Shown here: piece by piece, positions 1-10,679 of the stretch
How positions within the stretch are numbered: position 1 is the stretch's first letter
How the letters are laid out: every line of letters begins with the position of its first letter
Assembly (NCBI GenBank): GCA_019454045.1
Contig: SKCR01036751.1
Coordinates: 186,001-250,000 of the forward strand
Length of the DNA: 64,000 nucleotides
From: Zanthoxylum bungeanum
Taxonomy: Eukaryota; Streptophyta; Magnoliopsida; Sapindales; Rutaceae
Direction of reading: 5' to 3'
Translations under genes and position numbers: made by a program
Notes under the pieces: generated by a model
The model's input: only the letters and a program-made list of their open reading frames with translations
Database searches by the model: none
What the model was told of the DNA's origin: nothing

Positions 1-175
1 GAATACTCCAATGTAGCTATTTGTTACATTTCATTCTTGTTTCGGATGTGAATGATCGAGGGGATGATTATGCACTGTGATTCTGTTGATGGTTGATTGG
101 CTTGTGGATATCTCTCATTCAATTGGTGTCGTACTGGAACCTGTTTGAGGGACTGGAAGAATTTATACTGTACCC

Positions 176-2029
176 ATGTCACATAAATTTAGGAGCCCTG
201 TTCAAACTCGGATGGTTGTTGCAGTTTTTAATGGTCCACACAGTGGTGAGTACAATGGGAGTTTGGGTTCAAAATCTGCTGGGAGAAGGCGAGTGTTTGT
301 ACAGACTGAGACAGGCTGTGTCATGGGGATGGAGTTGGGTCGGAATGACAATGCCCACACTGTGGAAAGAAGGTTACAACTTGCTCTCAATGTCCCTACT
401 GATGAGAGCTCCTTGACATTCAGGGATCTTACAGTAAACAATGATCTTAGTGCTATTCGAAAGGATTCTGCTCTTCTTCTAACTAGGAATTCCATGCCTA
501 AGAGCTCATCAACTCCATGTCTTTCACCTAGGGAAAACCAGCAGAGGGATCAGAGTGGTCCAATTGAGATATTGGGGCACTTGAGTTCCTACTCTAGAAT
601 GAATGAAATTGTCAAGGAAATTGTGAAGGGCATCGAGAATGGTGTTGAACCCATCCCAATCCATGGTGGGCTTGGAGGTGCATACTACTTCAGAAACAAT
701 GAAGGTGAGAATGTTGCTATTGTGAAACCGGCTGATGAGGAACCTTTTGCACCAAACAATCCAAAAGGCTTTGTAGGGAAAGCTCTTGGGCAGCCAGGCC
801 TGAAACGTTCTGTGAGAGTTGGGGAAACAGGATTCCGGGAAGTAGCTGCCTACCTTCTAGACTATGATCACGTTGCTAATGTGCCCCCAACTGTTCTTGT
901 GAAGGTTAGGCATTCCATCTTTAATCTCAATGATGGTATGATTGGAAAAAAGATTCAGAATGGCCAGAAGGTTATCAAGATTGCATCTCTGCAGCAGTTC
1001 ATTCTCCATGACTTTGAAGCTAGTGACCATGGAACCTCAAGCTTTCCTGTTACGGCTATACATAGAATAGGGATATTGGATATTAGGATTTTCAACACCG
1101 ATAGGCATGCAGGAAACCTTTTGGTGAGGAAACTTGATGGGGTAGGGAGGTTTGGTCAGGTGGATCTTATCCCAATTGATCATGGTCTTTGCTTGCCAGA
1201 GAGCTTGGAAGACCCGTACTTTGAGTGGATCCATTGGCCTCAGGCTTCAATTCCCTTCTCCGAGGATGAGCTTGCATATATTAGAAATCTTGATCCAGCT
1301 CGTGATTCTGAGATGCTGCAGAAAGAGCTGCCCATGATTCGGGAGGCATGCCTACGAGTTTTGGTACTCTGCACAATATTCCTCCAGGATGCAGCTGCGT
1401 TTGGACTATGTCTTGCTGAAATTGGTGAGATGATGACAAGGGAATTTCGTAGTGTAGATGAGAAGCCAAGTGAGCTTGAGGTTGTATGCCTCGAGGCTAA
1501 GAGGAATGTAACAGAGAGGGAAATTACATGCTTTGATGCTGAGAGTGGAGAAGATGACATTCAGTTTGATATCGATTGTGAGGATGCAGAGTTTGACCTG
1601 GCATCAAAGATGTCTAGAGATTTCGTAAACCAAGGGTCACTTAATTATGGTCAAACCCTGACATCTAAACTAGAGAGTTTTGCGGAGGATGAAGCTGAGG
1701 GGAATATAGAGCCACATGGCGACTGCCTTCAAACTGCATCCGAGCTGTTCCAGTCTCTAAACAAAGCAAACTCCCATGAGAGAAGCCAAAATTACCAAAA
1801 TGGAAAACCAGAAGGCAAATATCAGATGGGTTCCATATCCGAGAGCACAAGAAGCGCACATGAGATGTTATCGACAACCACAAGCTTTGTGAAGCTCACT
1901 GATATGAGCGAAGAAGAATGGATACTGTTTCTTGAAAACTTTAAGGAGCTTCTTCACCCTGCCTTGGCCAAGCGGAGATGCACGACTATTGGACAGAGGC
2001 AGCGGCTGGGAACTTCATGCAAGTTTTGA
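176..2029 (+). CDS. Phosphatidylinositol 4-kinase gamma (type II PI4K family, plant PI4K-gamma 5/7-like)
   Basis: A single open frame of 617 codons with no intron in the coding part. The product would phosphorylate phosphatidylinositol at position 4, though some plant gamma members act mainly as protein kinases (family knowledge). Residues about 38-110 form a ubiquitin-like segment (RVFVQTETGCVMGMEL, then a heptad-rich helix). The kinase domain runs from about residue 160 to 440: glycine-rich loop GGLGGAYYF near 164, VAIVKPADEEP near 179-189 with the likely ATP-binding Lys, catalytic loop NTDRHAGN at 307-314, and metal-binding DHG at 335-337. The ELPMIREACLRVLVLCTIFL block and the acidic tail are typical of the plant gamma subgroup. 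The start at 176 gives the family N-terminus (SPVQT.M.VAVF). Key residues are present, so it is probably functional. The upstream 175 bases are likely 5' UTR or intron. Family assignment is very secure; the exact subgroup is inferred. Confidence 0.95.
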   Translation: MSHKFRSPVQTRMVVAVFNGPHSGEYNGSLGSKSAGRRRVFVQTETGCVMGMELGRNDNAHTVERRLQLALNVPTDESSLTFRDLTVNNDLSAIRKDSALLLTRNSMPKSSSTPCLSPRENQQRDQSGPIEILGHLSSYSRMNEIVKEIVKGIENGVEPIPIHGGLGGAYYFRNNEGENVAIVKPADEEPFAPNNPKGFVGKALGQPGLKRSVRVGETGFREVAAYLLDYDHVANVPPTVLVKVRHSIFNLNDGMIGKKIQNGQKVIKIASLQQFILHDFEASDHGTSSFPVTAIHRIGILDIRIFNTDRHAGNLLVRKLDGVGRFGQVDLIPIDHGLCLPESLEDPYFEWIHWPQASIPFSEDELAYIRNLDPARDSEMLQKELPMIREACLRVLVLCTIFLQDAAAFGLCLAEIGEMMTREFRSVDEKPSELEVVCLEAKRNVTEREITCFDAESGEDDIQFDIDCEDAEFDLASKMSRDFVNQGSLNYGQTLTSKLESFAEDEAEGNIEPHGDCLQTASELFQSLNKANSHERSQNYQNGKPEGKYQMGSISESTRSAHEMLSTTTSFVKLTDMSEEEWILFLENFKELLHPALAKRRCTTIGQRQRLGTSCKF

Positions 2030-2896
2030 GAAAGTTTTAACCACCTGTTGAAGTAAGAAACTAGTAGTGGAGGAGAAAAATAAAACATGCTAGAATTTTC
2101 AGCAAGTCTTGGTTTGTTTCGTATGATATTTGCTAGTGAAATATATCAGCACATATATAGTTGTTACTTGTTAAAGGTAAGACCAAGATGTAAATATTCT
2201 CTGGGTTCGGAGGTTAAAGTAACTCTCAGTAGTAAAAGAAATGCAAAGATTACTACATCAAGTTCTTTGTGCTAGTAGTAAGTGCAGGTTTGGCAATTGA
2301 TCATCATCTTCTTCATTGTCTTCTTCATCACCTTATAATTTTTATTAAATAATGAAAATTTCAGGGGAAAATGAAAAAGGTGTGTGAATGGATAGAGACT
2401 TACATGGGATGGGGTAAATAATAAAACTGACAAGGGATACATTGGAAGAGAAGTCTATGAACAAAATGTTTTGAAAAAAAAAATGAATTTCTCACTGGTA
2501 CAAGATTGAGTCACCAAGGGAAAATTGCTCCTCACTCTGTTTTGAAAATTGATTTGAAATATGTGGATGAAGAAAAATAATATTATGGTTGGAACCAATA
2601 TTATTGGAAGAAATAATAGGATTGTGGCTTATTCTACCCGAACCATGGATTTGGAAGTTCAAATTAGTGGTGAAGTCATAATTTTTTTTTTGGTTGGGCT
2701 AAATTAATTTTATTTTAAGTATAAAATTTATACTAATGAAAATTGTTTTGAAACAAATCTTAAAGAAAGTTTCATTACTACATATATTAAGTTAAAAGGA
2801 GCAATTCAATAGAATTAAACAATATTAAAGTTGTGTCTTAGGATACTTCATATAGTTAAACTCATTCTCCATCTTATTTTGTAGCGACGTGTTGAT
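2030..2896 (+). other. 3' UTR of the PI4K-gamma gene, then AT-rich intergenic DNA
   Basis: An AATAAA signal lies near 2078, about 50 bases after the stop codon, and could serve polyadenylation. Beyond about 2300 the sequence becomes AT-rich with no convincing open frame or repeat structure. Confidence 0.5.
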
Positions 2897-2904
2897 AAGT
2901 TTCA

Positions 2905-3093
2905 TTGTCCCCGAGGGGTGTGGCTTGGTGGTGTAGGATCTAGGATCTCATCTTGAGGTTCTGGGTTCGAATCCAGAGGGTGCACTTCTTGTAAGAGTCT
3001 GGGACAGCCGGTGGTTTTACCTGCGCCGCGGCCCAGAATGGGTGGTTTGGTGGAGGGGTTTCCATCGTTTTCAAAAAAAAAAAAAAAAAAAAA
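2905..3093 (+). mobile_element. tRNA-derived SINE with poly(A) tail and target-site duplication
   Basis: A pol III-type A box (TGGCTTGGTGG, 2921-2931) and B box (GGTTCGAATCC, 2964-2974) sit about 33 bases apart, as in a tRNA. A tRNA-unrelated GC-rich body of about 100 bases follows and ends in a run of about 22 A. The insert is flanked by AAGTTTCA at 2897-2904 and 3094-3101. These three features together define a SINE inserted on the + strand. The long, clean A tail suggests a fairly recent insertion. Confidence 0.8.
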
Positions 3094-3101
3094 AAGTTTC
3101 A

Positions 3102-3818
3102 CAAAAATAATGAAATATAGTTTGAATGTCGAAGCATTTCCTAAGACAACCTTATTGAATTTATATATCAGTTGATATAACTTCAGATCACGTTTCAATG
3201 AAATAAGATTTTGTTATTTTAAGGTTAAATTTTTCCAAACTTAGACGCATGTAGCTCATGTAATTTAGGATCATCAATATTACATAGAATCTCATTTGAT
3301 ATTGTCTATCGTCTTTTTTCTTAAAAAATATAAATATATATATTTTAAATTTTTCACATTTTATAAATATAAAAACATTTAAAGTATTATATGAAGAAAC
3401 CCATACTACTTCTAAACTCTTGATTCTATTACCCTCTACAAGTCATTGAATTTAGTATCAACAAGCTTGCTTTCATATTAATCAACATCTATCTCATGAT
3501 TCTTGTTCTTTATTGAGAGGCAAAATGTAAAATAGCTTTTTTTATTATTTGAATTTTGATTAATTAATATGTATATAAAATTATGCAAATCTTTAATTAG
3601 TTTAAGAAAATTGGAGGAAAATTAATATTTTAATGAGGATAATTCTGGAATTTAATTAAATTAATTGATTAGTGGGGATGGTGAGATAAATTGAGTGGGT
3701 GAAATATCATTTCTCTAAATAAATTTTAAAAAATTAAAATTTTTCTTTGGCCTATAAAATAAAATTGTAATTACAATTATTTAGTTTTTTTTTTCAAAAA
3801 AATTATAATTATTTTTAA
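3102..3818. other. AT-rich intergenic spacer
   Basis: Low-complexity A/T-rich DNA. No open frame, tRNA-like box or repeat is recognised. Confidence 0.4.
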
Positions 3819-5294
3819 TTGTCGGTTCGGTGTAATTCGATTTTTTCAGTTTTTTTAACAATAATAATAAAAAAAAAATTAAAAAATTAGTAACATTAAT
3901 AGATCTAACATTTATTAAAAAAAAAATACATTATAACTCTTTTAATCATCACCAACTATACAATTAAACGTTTTTCATCATGAGATACAAATCATCATTA
4001 AAAGTTGAAGGTGATTTTATGCGACCCCTCTTCCCACGAGGCTATTTGTCCGCTTTAGGTTTCGGTGAAGGTACCTCGGGGCTACTCTCTGGAATGGTCC
4101 CATACGATTTTGTCCTCGTAAGGAGCCTCACCTACATGAGTGGTTGTTGGACATGCACGACTAAATTCTGGATGCTTGTGAGGCCGTATCGATTTTTCTA
4201 TAAATTGTGCATGTCTTTATGTTTATGGTGACTTGAACCAAGGATTCTAAGCCACCATGTGGGTCTCAGTGAAGGTACCTCGGGGCTACTATATAGAATG
4301 GTCCCACACGATTTTGTTCTCGTAAGGAGCCTCACCTACATGAGTGGTTGTTGGACATGCAAGTCTAAAATCTGGATGCTTGTAGGGCCGTATCGATTTT
4401 TCTATAAATCGTGCATGTCTTTGTGTTTATGGTGACTTGAACCTATGATTCTAAGCCACCATGTGGGTCTCAGTGAAGGTACCTCGGGCATACTATATAG
4501 AATGGTCTCACACGATTTTGTCCTCGTAAGGAGCCTCACTTATCTGAGTGGTTGTTGGACACACATGACTAAAATCTGGATGCTTGTGGGACCGTATCGA
4601 TTTTTCTATAAATCGTGCATGTCTTTGTGTTTATGGTGACTTGAACTTAGGAACTCATCATTATATCGATTCTAAGTCACCATGTGGTACCACCAAGCAA
4701 ACTTAGCTTGGTTCAAGTCATCATAAACACAAAGGCATGCACGATTTATAGAAAAATCGATACGGCCCTAAAAGCGTCCAAATTTTAGTCGTGCATGTCC
4801 AACAACTGCTCGCGTATGTGGGACTCCTTACAGGAGACAAAATCATGGGGGATTGTTCCGGAGAGTAGCCCTGAGGCACCTTCGCCTATACCAAAAGCGC
4901 ACAAATGACATCATGGGAATGGGGTCGCATAAAATCACCTCCAAAAATATTTAAAGAATGAGAACAAAAATCATAATCAAAACAAATAATTACAAATATT
5001 TCCTGAAATTAATCATAATTAAAGGCCAATAAATTAAATAATATAACAAATATACTATATAACATAACAACAAAACATGCTTAGACTTAAAGATTTTAAT
5101 AAATTATATTATTCAATTAATTCAATTCGATTCATTTTGTTAGTTAAAAAATATTCTAATTCGTTTTGTTTCAATTTTTAGTTAAAAATTTGATCAGTCA
5201 TTTTATAAAAAAAAAATATATATATATTATTATTTTGGTTCGATTTTTTTGATTATGTTCAATTTTTCAATTTCAATTTTTTTGTCCACTCCTA
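3819..5294 (-). mobile_element. hAT-like MITE (reverse orientation) interrupted by a SINE-like array
   Basis: The right end reads TTTGTCCACTCCTA, the reverse complement of a TAGGAGTGGACAAA terminus. Its interior, read on the minus strand, matches the MITEs at 9094-9601 and 61263-61870: runs such as ATCGAACC, an ATTAATTTTATGAAATA-type core and a GTGATGATTA motif. The array at 4009-4945 lies inside it and splits it into 3819-4008 and 4946-5294. The left boundary is approximate. Confidence 0.55.
4009..4945. repeat. Inverted and tandem array of a SINE-like repeat (large imperfect hairpin)
   Basis: Three direct copies of a unit of about 190 bases (about 4060-4245, 4247-4440, 4447-4640) are followed by an inverted copy (about 4680-4945). 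The ends mirror each other: GGTGATTTTATGCGACCCC near 4009 and its complement ending near 4942. On the minus strand a TGCTTGGTGG A-box-like motif (about 4685-4695) and AGTTCAAGTCA B-box-like motif (4637-4647) are spaced as in a tRNA promoter. Related units occur at 25690-26460, 26457-27010 and 27440-27850. A transcript across it would fold into a long hairpin. Confidence 0.65.
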
Positions 5295-5634
5295 TTAAAG
5301 ATTTCAACACGAAGACTTCTCAAGAGGTACTTATCTTTAATGACTTAAAATTAATATAAACTTATAAAGTCATGATCTAATAAGGGATTCTCAACTTATT
5401 AATTTCCTAACCTAACATATTTAATAAATCACGGGATCCTCGCTTTAAGACTGATAGCGTATTTTTATAATAAAATAACATTGTTTTATACATTAACTCA
5501 TAAGATAATATTATTTTATCATAGAAATGCACCACCGCACGACGTGAAGGAGAATATATATATCTTTATAATAAAGGAGAATGATGTTGGAGGAAAGAGA
5601 GTGTATCCAACGGCTCTCTTTAATAAAATCATTT
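5295..5634. other. AT-rich spacer
   Basis: No gene or clear repeat is seen between the MITE end and the 42-base repeats upstream of the RING/PHD gene. Confidence 0.4.
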
Positions 5635-5762
5635 AATTCTGTAACACCGGTAAATACTGTAACATCGTGCCGTAGGCACTGATCAAATATTGTAACACCG
5701 TGTCGTAGGCACATGCAAATACTGTAACACCGTGTCGTAGGCACGGGCCAAATACTGTAACT
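5635..5762. repeat. Tandem repeat of about 42 bases, three copies
   Basis: The unit contains ACTGTAACACCGTG and CGTAGGCAC and is repeated about every 42 bases, then ends at a (TA)n run near 5765-5780. It lies 250-380 bases upstream of the RING/PHD start codon, within the likely promoter region. Confidence 0.7.
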
Positions 5763-6015
5763 AGTATATATATATATATATTAAAAATGATTTTACTTTA
5801 ATAAAAAAATTAATAATTAAGAAGCCTAGAGCCAAAAGGGGGAATAATCCCTTATTTGTTTTGTTCGTCAGCGAACGACGGAAGTCGGTGGAAGAGAAAC
5901 CGGTGGGAAGCTGGTGCAGGCACACTAGCAACGGCGTGTGACTCAGACTTCCCCTCGCCCAACTCATCCTTTAATCGAATCAAACTTATCAAAACCCTAA
6001 AAGTACGACCAACCG

Positions 6016-8433
6016 ATGGAGGAATCACAATCTCGATGCTGCGGAATATGCTTAATCGACGAAGGAAAATCAATAAGAGGCCAAATCGATTGCTGCGATC
6101 ATTACTTTTGCTTCGTGTGCATCATGGAGTGGGCCAAGATCGAGTCCAAATGCCCCATGTGCAACCGCCGTTTCTCCTCCATTCGTAGGCCGCCAAAAGA
6201 AGGTGTCTTTCTACGTGAGAGATACGTTTTTGTCCCGAAACGCGATCAGGTTTAAGTTTCTTCTTATTTTATTTAACTGATTTAATTATTTTTTTTATTT
6301 GTTATTATCATAGAAGCAGAGAAGTTTCTGTAGGTTTTCATTTTGCCTCCTTATTTAGTTTTTAGGTGTTAATTTTGTGAATTGTGTGTGACTTTTATAT
6401 TTTAATTGCAAACTTGAGCTTGAAACTGGTAAAATCTTACTGTTATGGGTTGGTAATGCAGATTTATTGTAGTTTTGGAAATGCAACAAGTCGGCCTTCT
6501 GATCCTTATGTAAATGTTAGATGTAGCGTGTGTCAAGGCACCGCTGATGAAAGTCTTTTACTGCTTTGTGATCTCTGTGATACGGCTTCTCATACTTACT
6601 GTGTTGGCATGGGTAATACTGTACCTGAAGGTGATTGGTTCTGCCATGATTGTACTGTTTTGAGGGATGAACACAACAATGCTGAAATTGATATTGATAC
6701 CGAAACTGTTGGTTATGGTGATGGTGATGGTGATGGTAGTCAAGGTGTTGTTGAAAGTTCAGGATCTGAACACAAGAAGGCTGAAACTGTTACTAAAATC
6801 TTTAATGGTGGTGGCTGTCAAAATATTATTGAAAACTCCAGGTCCGATTGCAGTAATGCTGATTTCTTTAGAAACGTGGAAGAGATGCCACAAGGTGATA
6901 GAGATTTTGCTCTCTTTGAAGTTGGAAGCTCAATTCCTCATCCAAGAGAATCTTTATGTAGATTTTGGTCTTCGCATCCTGTTTCCCGTAAAAGGGGAAT
7001 TGTTGTTTTGGATAATGCAACTTCTTTGAATCAAAAAACAGATCGGAATACTGCAGGTAATTCAGCTGAATTAGGTGCGAGAACATTGCAGCGTTGTCGA
7101 GATGTGCAAGGCCGTGTACAAGCAATCCGTGAAAATTGGAGTGCATTGCAGAAAAGTTCGTTAAGGTTCAGTTCTATTTCAGTCGAATTAGGTGCCAAAC
7201 GTCATAAAAGGAATAATGTTGATGAAGTGTCGCAGGACAAATATCGTCAATCGTGCCCCTCCACTTCTGGAAGTGATCAGCATCTGAGATCTCAGTATGG
7301 CTCATCTTGTGACTCACCTGATGTTGAGAAAGCATGGAAAATGATGAAAACTGCGAAGTCAATGCTCAAGAAAAGTGAAAGGGCCAGCCGTGTATGCCAG
7401 TCCTCCAAAAATCCTAGTATAAAAGTAAATGCTTCCAAACAAACAACTAATACAAGTTCAACTCTTCATAATGCGGGAATCCAACAGCATAGATCCGTCA
7501 TGTCAGATTGCCAAAATCAGATTAGGGCGGTTGAATCTTGTGAGAGGCTTCAAAGTACTTATTCAACAAGATTGACAAAATCACCAGCATATGGGAAGAC
7601 CCAGACTCAGAGTGATGTTTATAATGACAGTGGGCCAATACTATCAGCAAAAAATATATGTGGTGCTTCATTAAGTGTTGCTAATAGGAAAGGTGGTTCT
7701 TGTTCAGTAAATTTGACTAGGTTGGTGCCCAGAACTTCTTATTCTCATGATGGTGAACCAGATGTCTGCATGTCTTCCAGTAAGATAGATACCCATGAAA
7801 GAAAGGGTCATGCCGAAAGCGAGGCAAGAAAATATGATCATGCAAAGAGTGAGATCCAGTCTCTAGTTAAGCTCAACTTAAAGCTTTTAAGCAGAGACAA
7901 AAGACTAGGTATGTTTATAATTAAATAATCTTTATAGACGATATCTAGCATTGACAATTAACATTTCAGTCAGCACATTGATCATTTGACTTGAAACACT
8001 TTTGAAACTTTGTCCAGAAACTCTTATTTTTTCCTTTCAATTGCAGGTTTCGCTTGCTTAGAAAATCTCCATAATGGTCATTTTGCTGTTATTCCATGTT
8101 TAATTGGTATCTGAAGTATTCTTAGGTGCTTAAAAAAAATACAATTTGATGTCTTGAATATTCTTTGCTTGTGTAGAATATGATGCATTCAAGAAAGTTG
8201 CAAGGTTTGCGACACACACCATCTTGGCTGCATGTGGTTTAGAGCAACCAAAATCCGGTATTCACTTTCATCCAAGCTCAAAAGTCTGCAGCCATAGTGA
8301 ACGTATTGAACAGCTTTGTAAGTCCACTCTGATGCCAGATTCTTGTCAAGAATGCTTTTATGTCTTTGTAAAGGATGTTGTCCGCTCCATTATGTCTGAA
8401 AAAGTAGATCACGGTACTGGTAGAATGTGTTAA
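6016..8433 (+). CDS. RING and PHD finger protein (PHRF1-like), three exons
   Basis: Proposed exons are 6016-6249, 6462-7908 and 8177-8433, giving about 645 residues. Introns begin GT (6250, 7909) and end AG (6461, 8176); the first is phase 0 and the second phase 1, and the frame stays open across both. Residues 9-49 form a C3HC4 RING (C9, C12, C27, H29, C32, C35, C46, C49), suggesting E3 ubiquitin ligase activity. Residues 99-142 form a C4HC3 PHD finger (C99, C102, C114, C117, H122, C125, C139, C142), which usually binds histone H3 tails. The middle is low-complexity, Ser-rich and charged, with a short GDGDGDG run. Exon 3 encodes a conserved-looking helical end (FKKVARFATHTILAACGLE). RING followed by PHD is the order seen in PHRF1-type nuclear proteins. 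An alternative acceptor at 8046 would give a short, different C-terminus. Exon joins are inferred, not shown by cDNA. Confidence 0.85.
6250..6461 (+). other. Intron 1 of the RING/PHD gene
   Basis: 212 bases, starting GTTTAAG and ending GGTAATGCAG, T-rich before the acceptor. It separates the RING-coding exon from the PHD-coding exon at a codon boundary. Confidence 0.8.
7909..8176 (+). other. Intron 2 of the RING/PHD gene
   Basis: 268 bases, starting GTATGT and ending CTTGTGTAG. It interrupts a Glu codon after its first base. A second possible acceptor (TTGCAG) lies at 8041-8046. Confidence 0.7.
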
Positions 8434-9093
8434 TTTCTCTTATTTAGGGGTCGGTGGCTCAGTATTGCTGCCCAAGGGGCTTGATTAAGTGGTTTTCAAG
8501 CATTTTTGTTTTTTAGCAAATTAATAAGTAGGTATCTTTGCCTTTTGATTTTTCGTACAGCCAATGTAGATTTAATATTATTTATTTTTTTAAGTGGTCC
8601 TGTGAAGGCATGTATATAGAAATAAGTGGTCATTAATATTTGATTACATACAAGTAAATAAATCCTCTCTTCTTTCTCTGTTTTAGAGTGTATGGAAAGA
8701 AGCTACCAATAGAATTATCACCATCAGGATACAAAATCTTGATATTATTGTTCAGGTTCAGGGATACAGACATAAAAAATTTGTAACATTATGCATTAAA
8801 TTTGTAATACATCATGAAATGTTAGGATTACAACTTAGATACTAATAGGAGTGGGTGCCCAAAATCTTGAGTTATTATGATGATTACTTGTATAGCTTAG
8901 TTCCAATTTCTACTGTTCAAACTAAGAGGAGTGGGTAACAACCTGCCCTATCCGTTCAAGTTGGCCTAGATTTTGAAGTCTATATTTAAGTCAATATTTT
9001 AAGTTAAATATCCCACTCCCACCAGTAAGTAAAACCTTGGACATTAGACTATTATTATAACTTTCTGAACCCTAAGCATTTTCTTGCCTCATG
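8434..9093. other. Downstream flank of the RING/PHD gene
   Basis: 3' UTR followed by AT-rich spacer. No further open frame continues the gene and no repeat is recognised. Confidence 0.4.
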
Positions 9094-9601
9094 TAGGGGT
9101 GGGAAAAAAAATTGAATCTGAAAAAAAATAAAATCCAATTGAAAAAATCGAACCGAATTAATAATTTTTTTAATTTTAAAAATATATGTTCAATATTTTA
9201 CTAAAAGACCGATCCAAATTAAATTAGAATAATTTTTTAACTAAAAAAATTAGATCAAACCGAATTAATTGAATAATTTAATTTATTGAAATTTTTAAAA
9301 TCTAATTTTATTTTGTTGTTATTTTATATATTATATTTGTTATATTATTTAATTTATTTGGTATTTAATGATGATTAATTTTATGAAATATTTGTAATGT
9401 TTTGTTTTGGTTATAATTCTTTTTATTTGTGTACTTTTAAATAATTTAAATGATGATTGTGTCTCATGAAAAAAATTTATAAGTGTAGTTGTGATGATTA
9501 TAAGAGCTCCAGTGTAAAAAAATAAAATAAATATTAGATTTAATGAATATTACTATTTTTTATTGTTATTATTAAAAAAATTGAAAAACCCAAATTATTC
9601 T
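9094..9601 (+). mobile_element. hAT-like MITE, 3' end lost at the G1 insertion
   Basis: Begins TAGGGGTGGG. It contains AAATCGAACCGAATTAAT-type stretches and a core shared with 61263-61870. It stops abruptly where the 5' LTR of G1 begins (9602). No matching continuation is seen right of G1, so the far side was probably deleted. Confidence 0.6.
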
Positions 9602-10585
9602 TGTTGCTTGTGGTTTTTCACCCACAATAAGTCAGAATCTCTCGGAATGGTAGAATGAGGATTGTAGTTAACAGATAAAAATCCAAGGACATTGTGAAGA
9701 TAAAAGGTCGGTAGAGGATCCCGAGCCCGAGGTATATGTTAGGACACCGAGGTGGTCATGTCCGAGGTGTTTATGTCCGACAACACTGGAACGTTTGCAA
9801 AGAGTTACCTGATGTGGTCGGGTCGGTCGAGACAGCCTTAGCGTCAGACTCTCGGGGCAGTCTCGGCATCGGACTCGGCATTCAGAGCCTCGTGTCAGCC
9901 TCTGAAGTCAAGATCGACTCAGCAGATCGGACCCGCTCTAGAAAATCAGACCAAACACCTAGAGTCTCGGCACACCGACCCAGTTACCTAGGTCGGGGAT
10001 GTTGAACCTTATGTATATGTATGAATGACGTAAGCCCTACATGAAATCCAAAGCCGCTAGACGGTTGGATGGGTGTAACGTACGAGTAATGAGCAGTAAC
10101 GTCCGAGTAATAGGTAATAACGACAAGGAAATGTGGCCAACGTCATGAATGGCTGTAACGTGCGAGTAATGGGCAGTTCACGTGGCTGACGTCATAAGTA
10201 GTTATAACAGTAGAATTTATCATAATATAAAAAAGAATTGAGAACTCATTGTAAGAAGTTGGTTAATTTGTTTCTTCACTTGTAATAAAATGGGAAAAAG
10301 CTTAAGTGTAAGCGAGAGCTAGTAAGAGGACGGTCAGCTGAGCTAGAATAAGAGAAAGATTGGTCCGACCCGAGGTGGAAATAAAGTCTTTCTTCTTTTT
10401 GTGCCCGGGGACGTAGGTTGAGACCATCCCGCCGAACCACGTTAAACCCTTTGTTTTGTTTGTGTGTTTTCCATTTTTACTAAGTTTGCATTTGGTCCCC
10501 AAACCAACCAAAATCATAGTTGAGGGAGGTTTGTTCGAGAAGTGATTTTCTCGAATTATCCCTGGAATGAAAATCAGCCGTCAAT
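9602..10585 (+). repeat. 5' LTR of Gypsy element G1
   Basis: Matches 24408-25299 over its length; for example the block from TTTTTCACCC and the TAACGTACGAGTAAT repeats occur in both. It starts TG and ends CCGTCAATA, an altered form of the CCGTCAACA end of G2-G4. A TATA-like TATAAAAA lies at about 10226. A primer-binding site beginning TTGGTGCC follows at about 10587, altered from the TTGGCGCC of G2-G4. Confidence 0.85.
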
Positions 10586-10679
10586 AGTTGGTGCCATCTA
10601 TGAAGAAAATACGAAAAGCAACAAGCACGTTAAGACGATAACAAGAGACAAAAACCATAGAATTGTAGAGGCTTCAACG

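Noticed and set aside
2921..2974. Possible tRNA gene (A and B boxes at correct spacing)
   Set aside because: No acceptor stem or cloverleaf can be formed, a long non-tRNA body and A tail follow, and target duplications flank it: a SINE.
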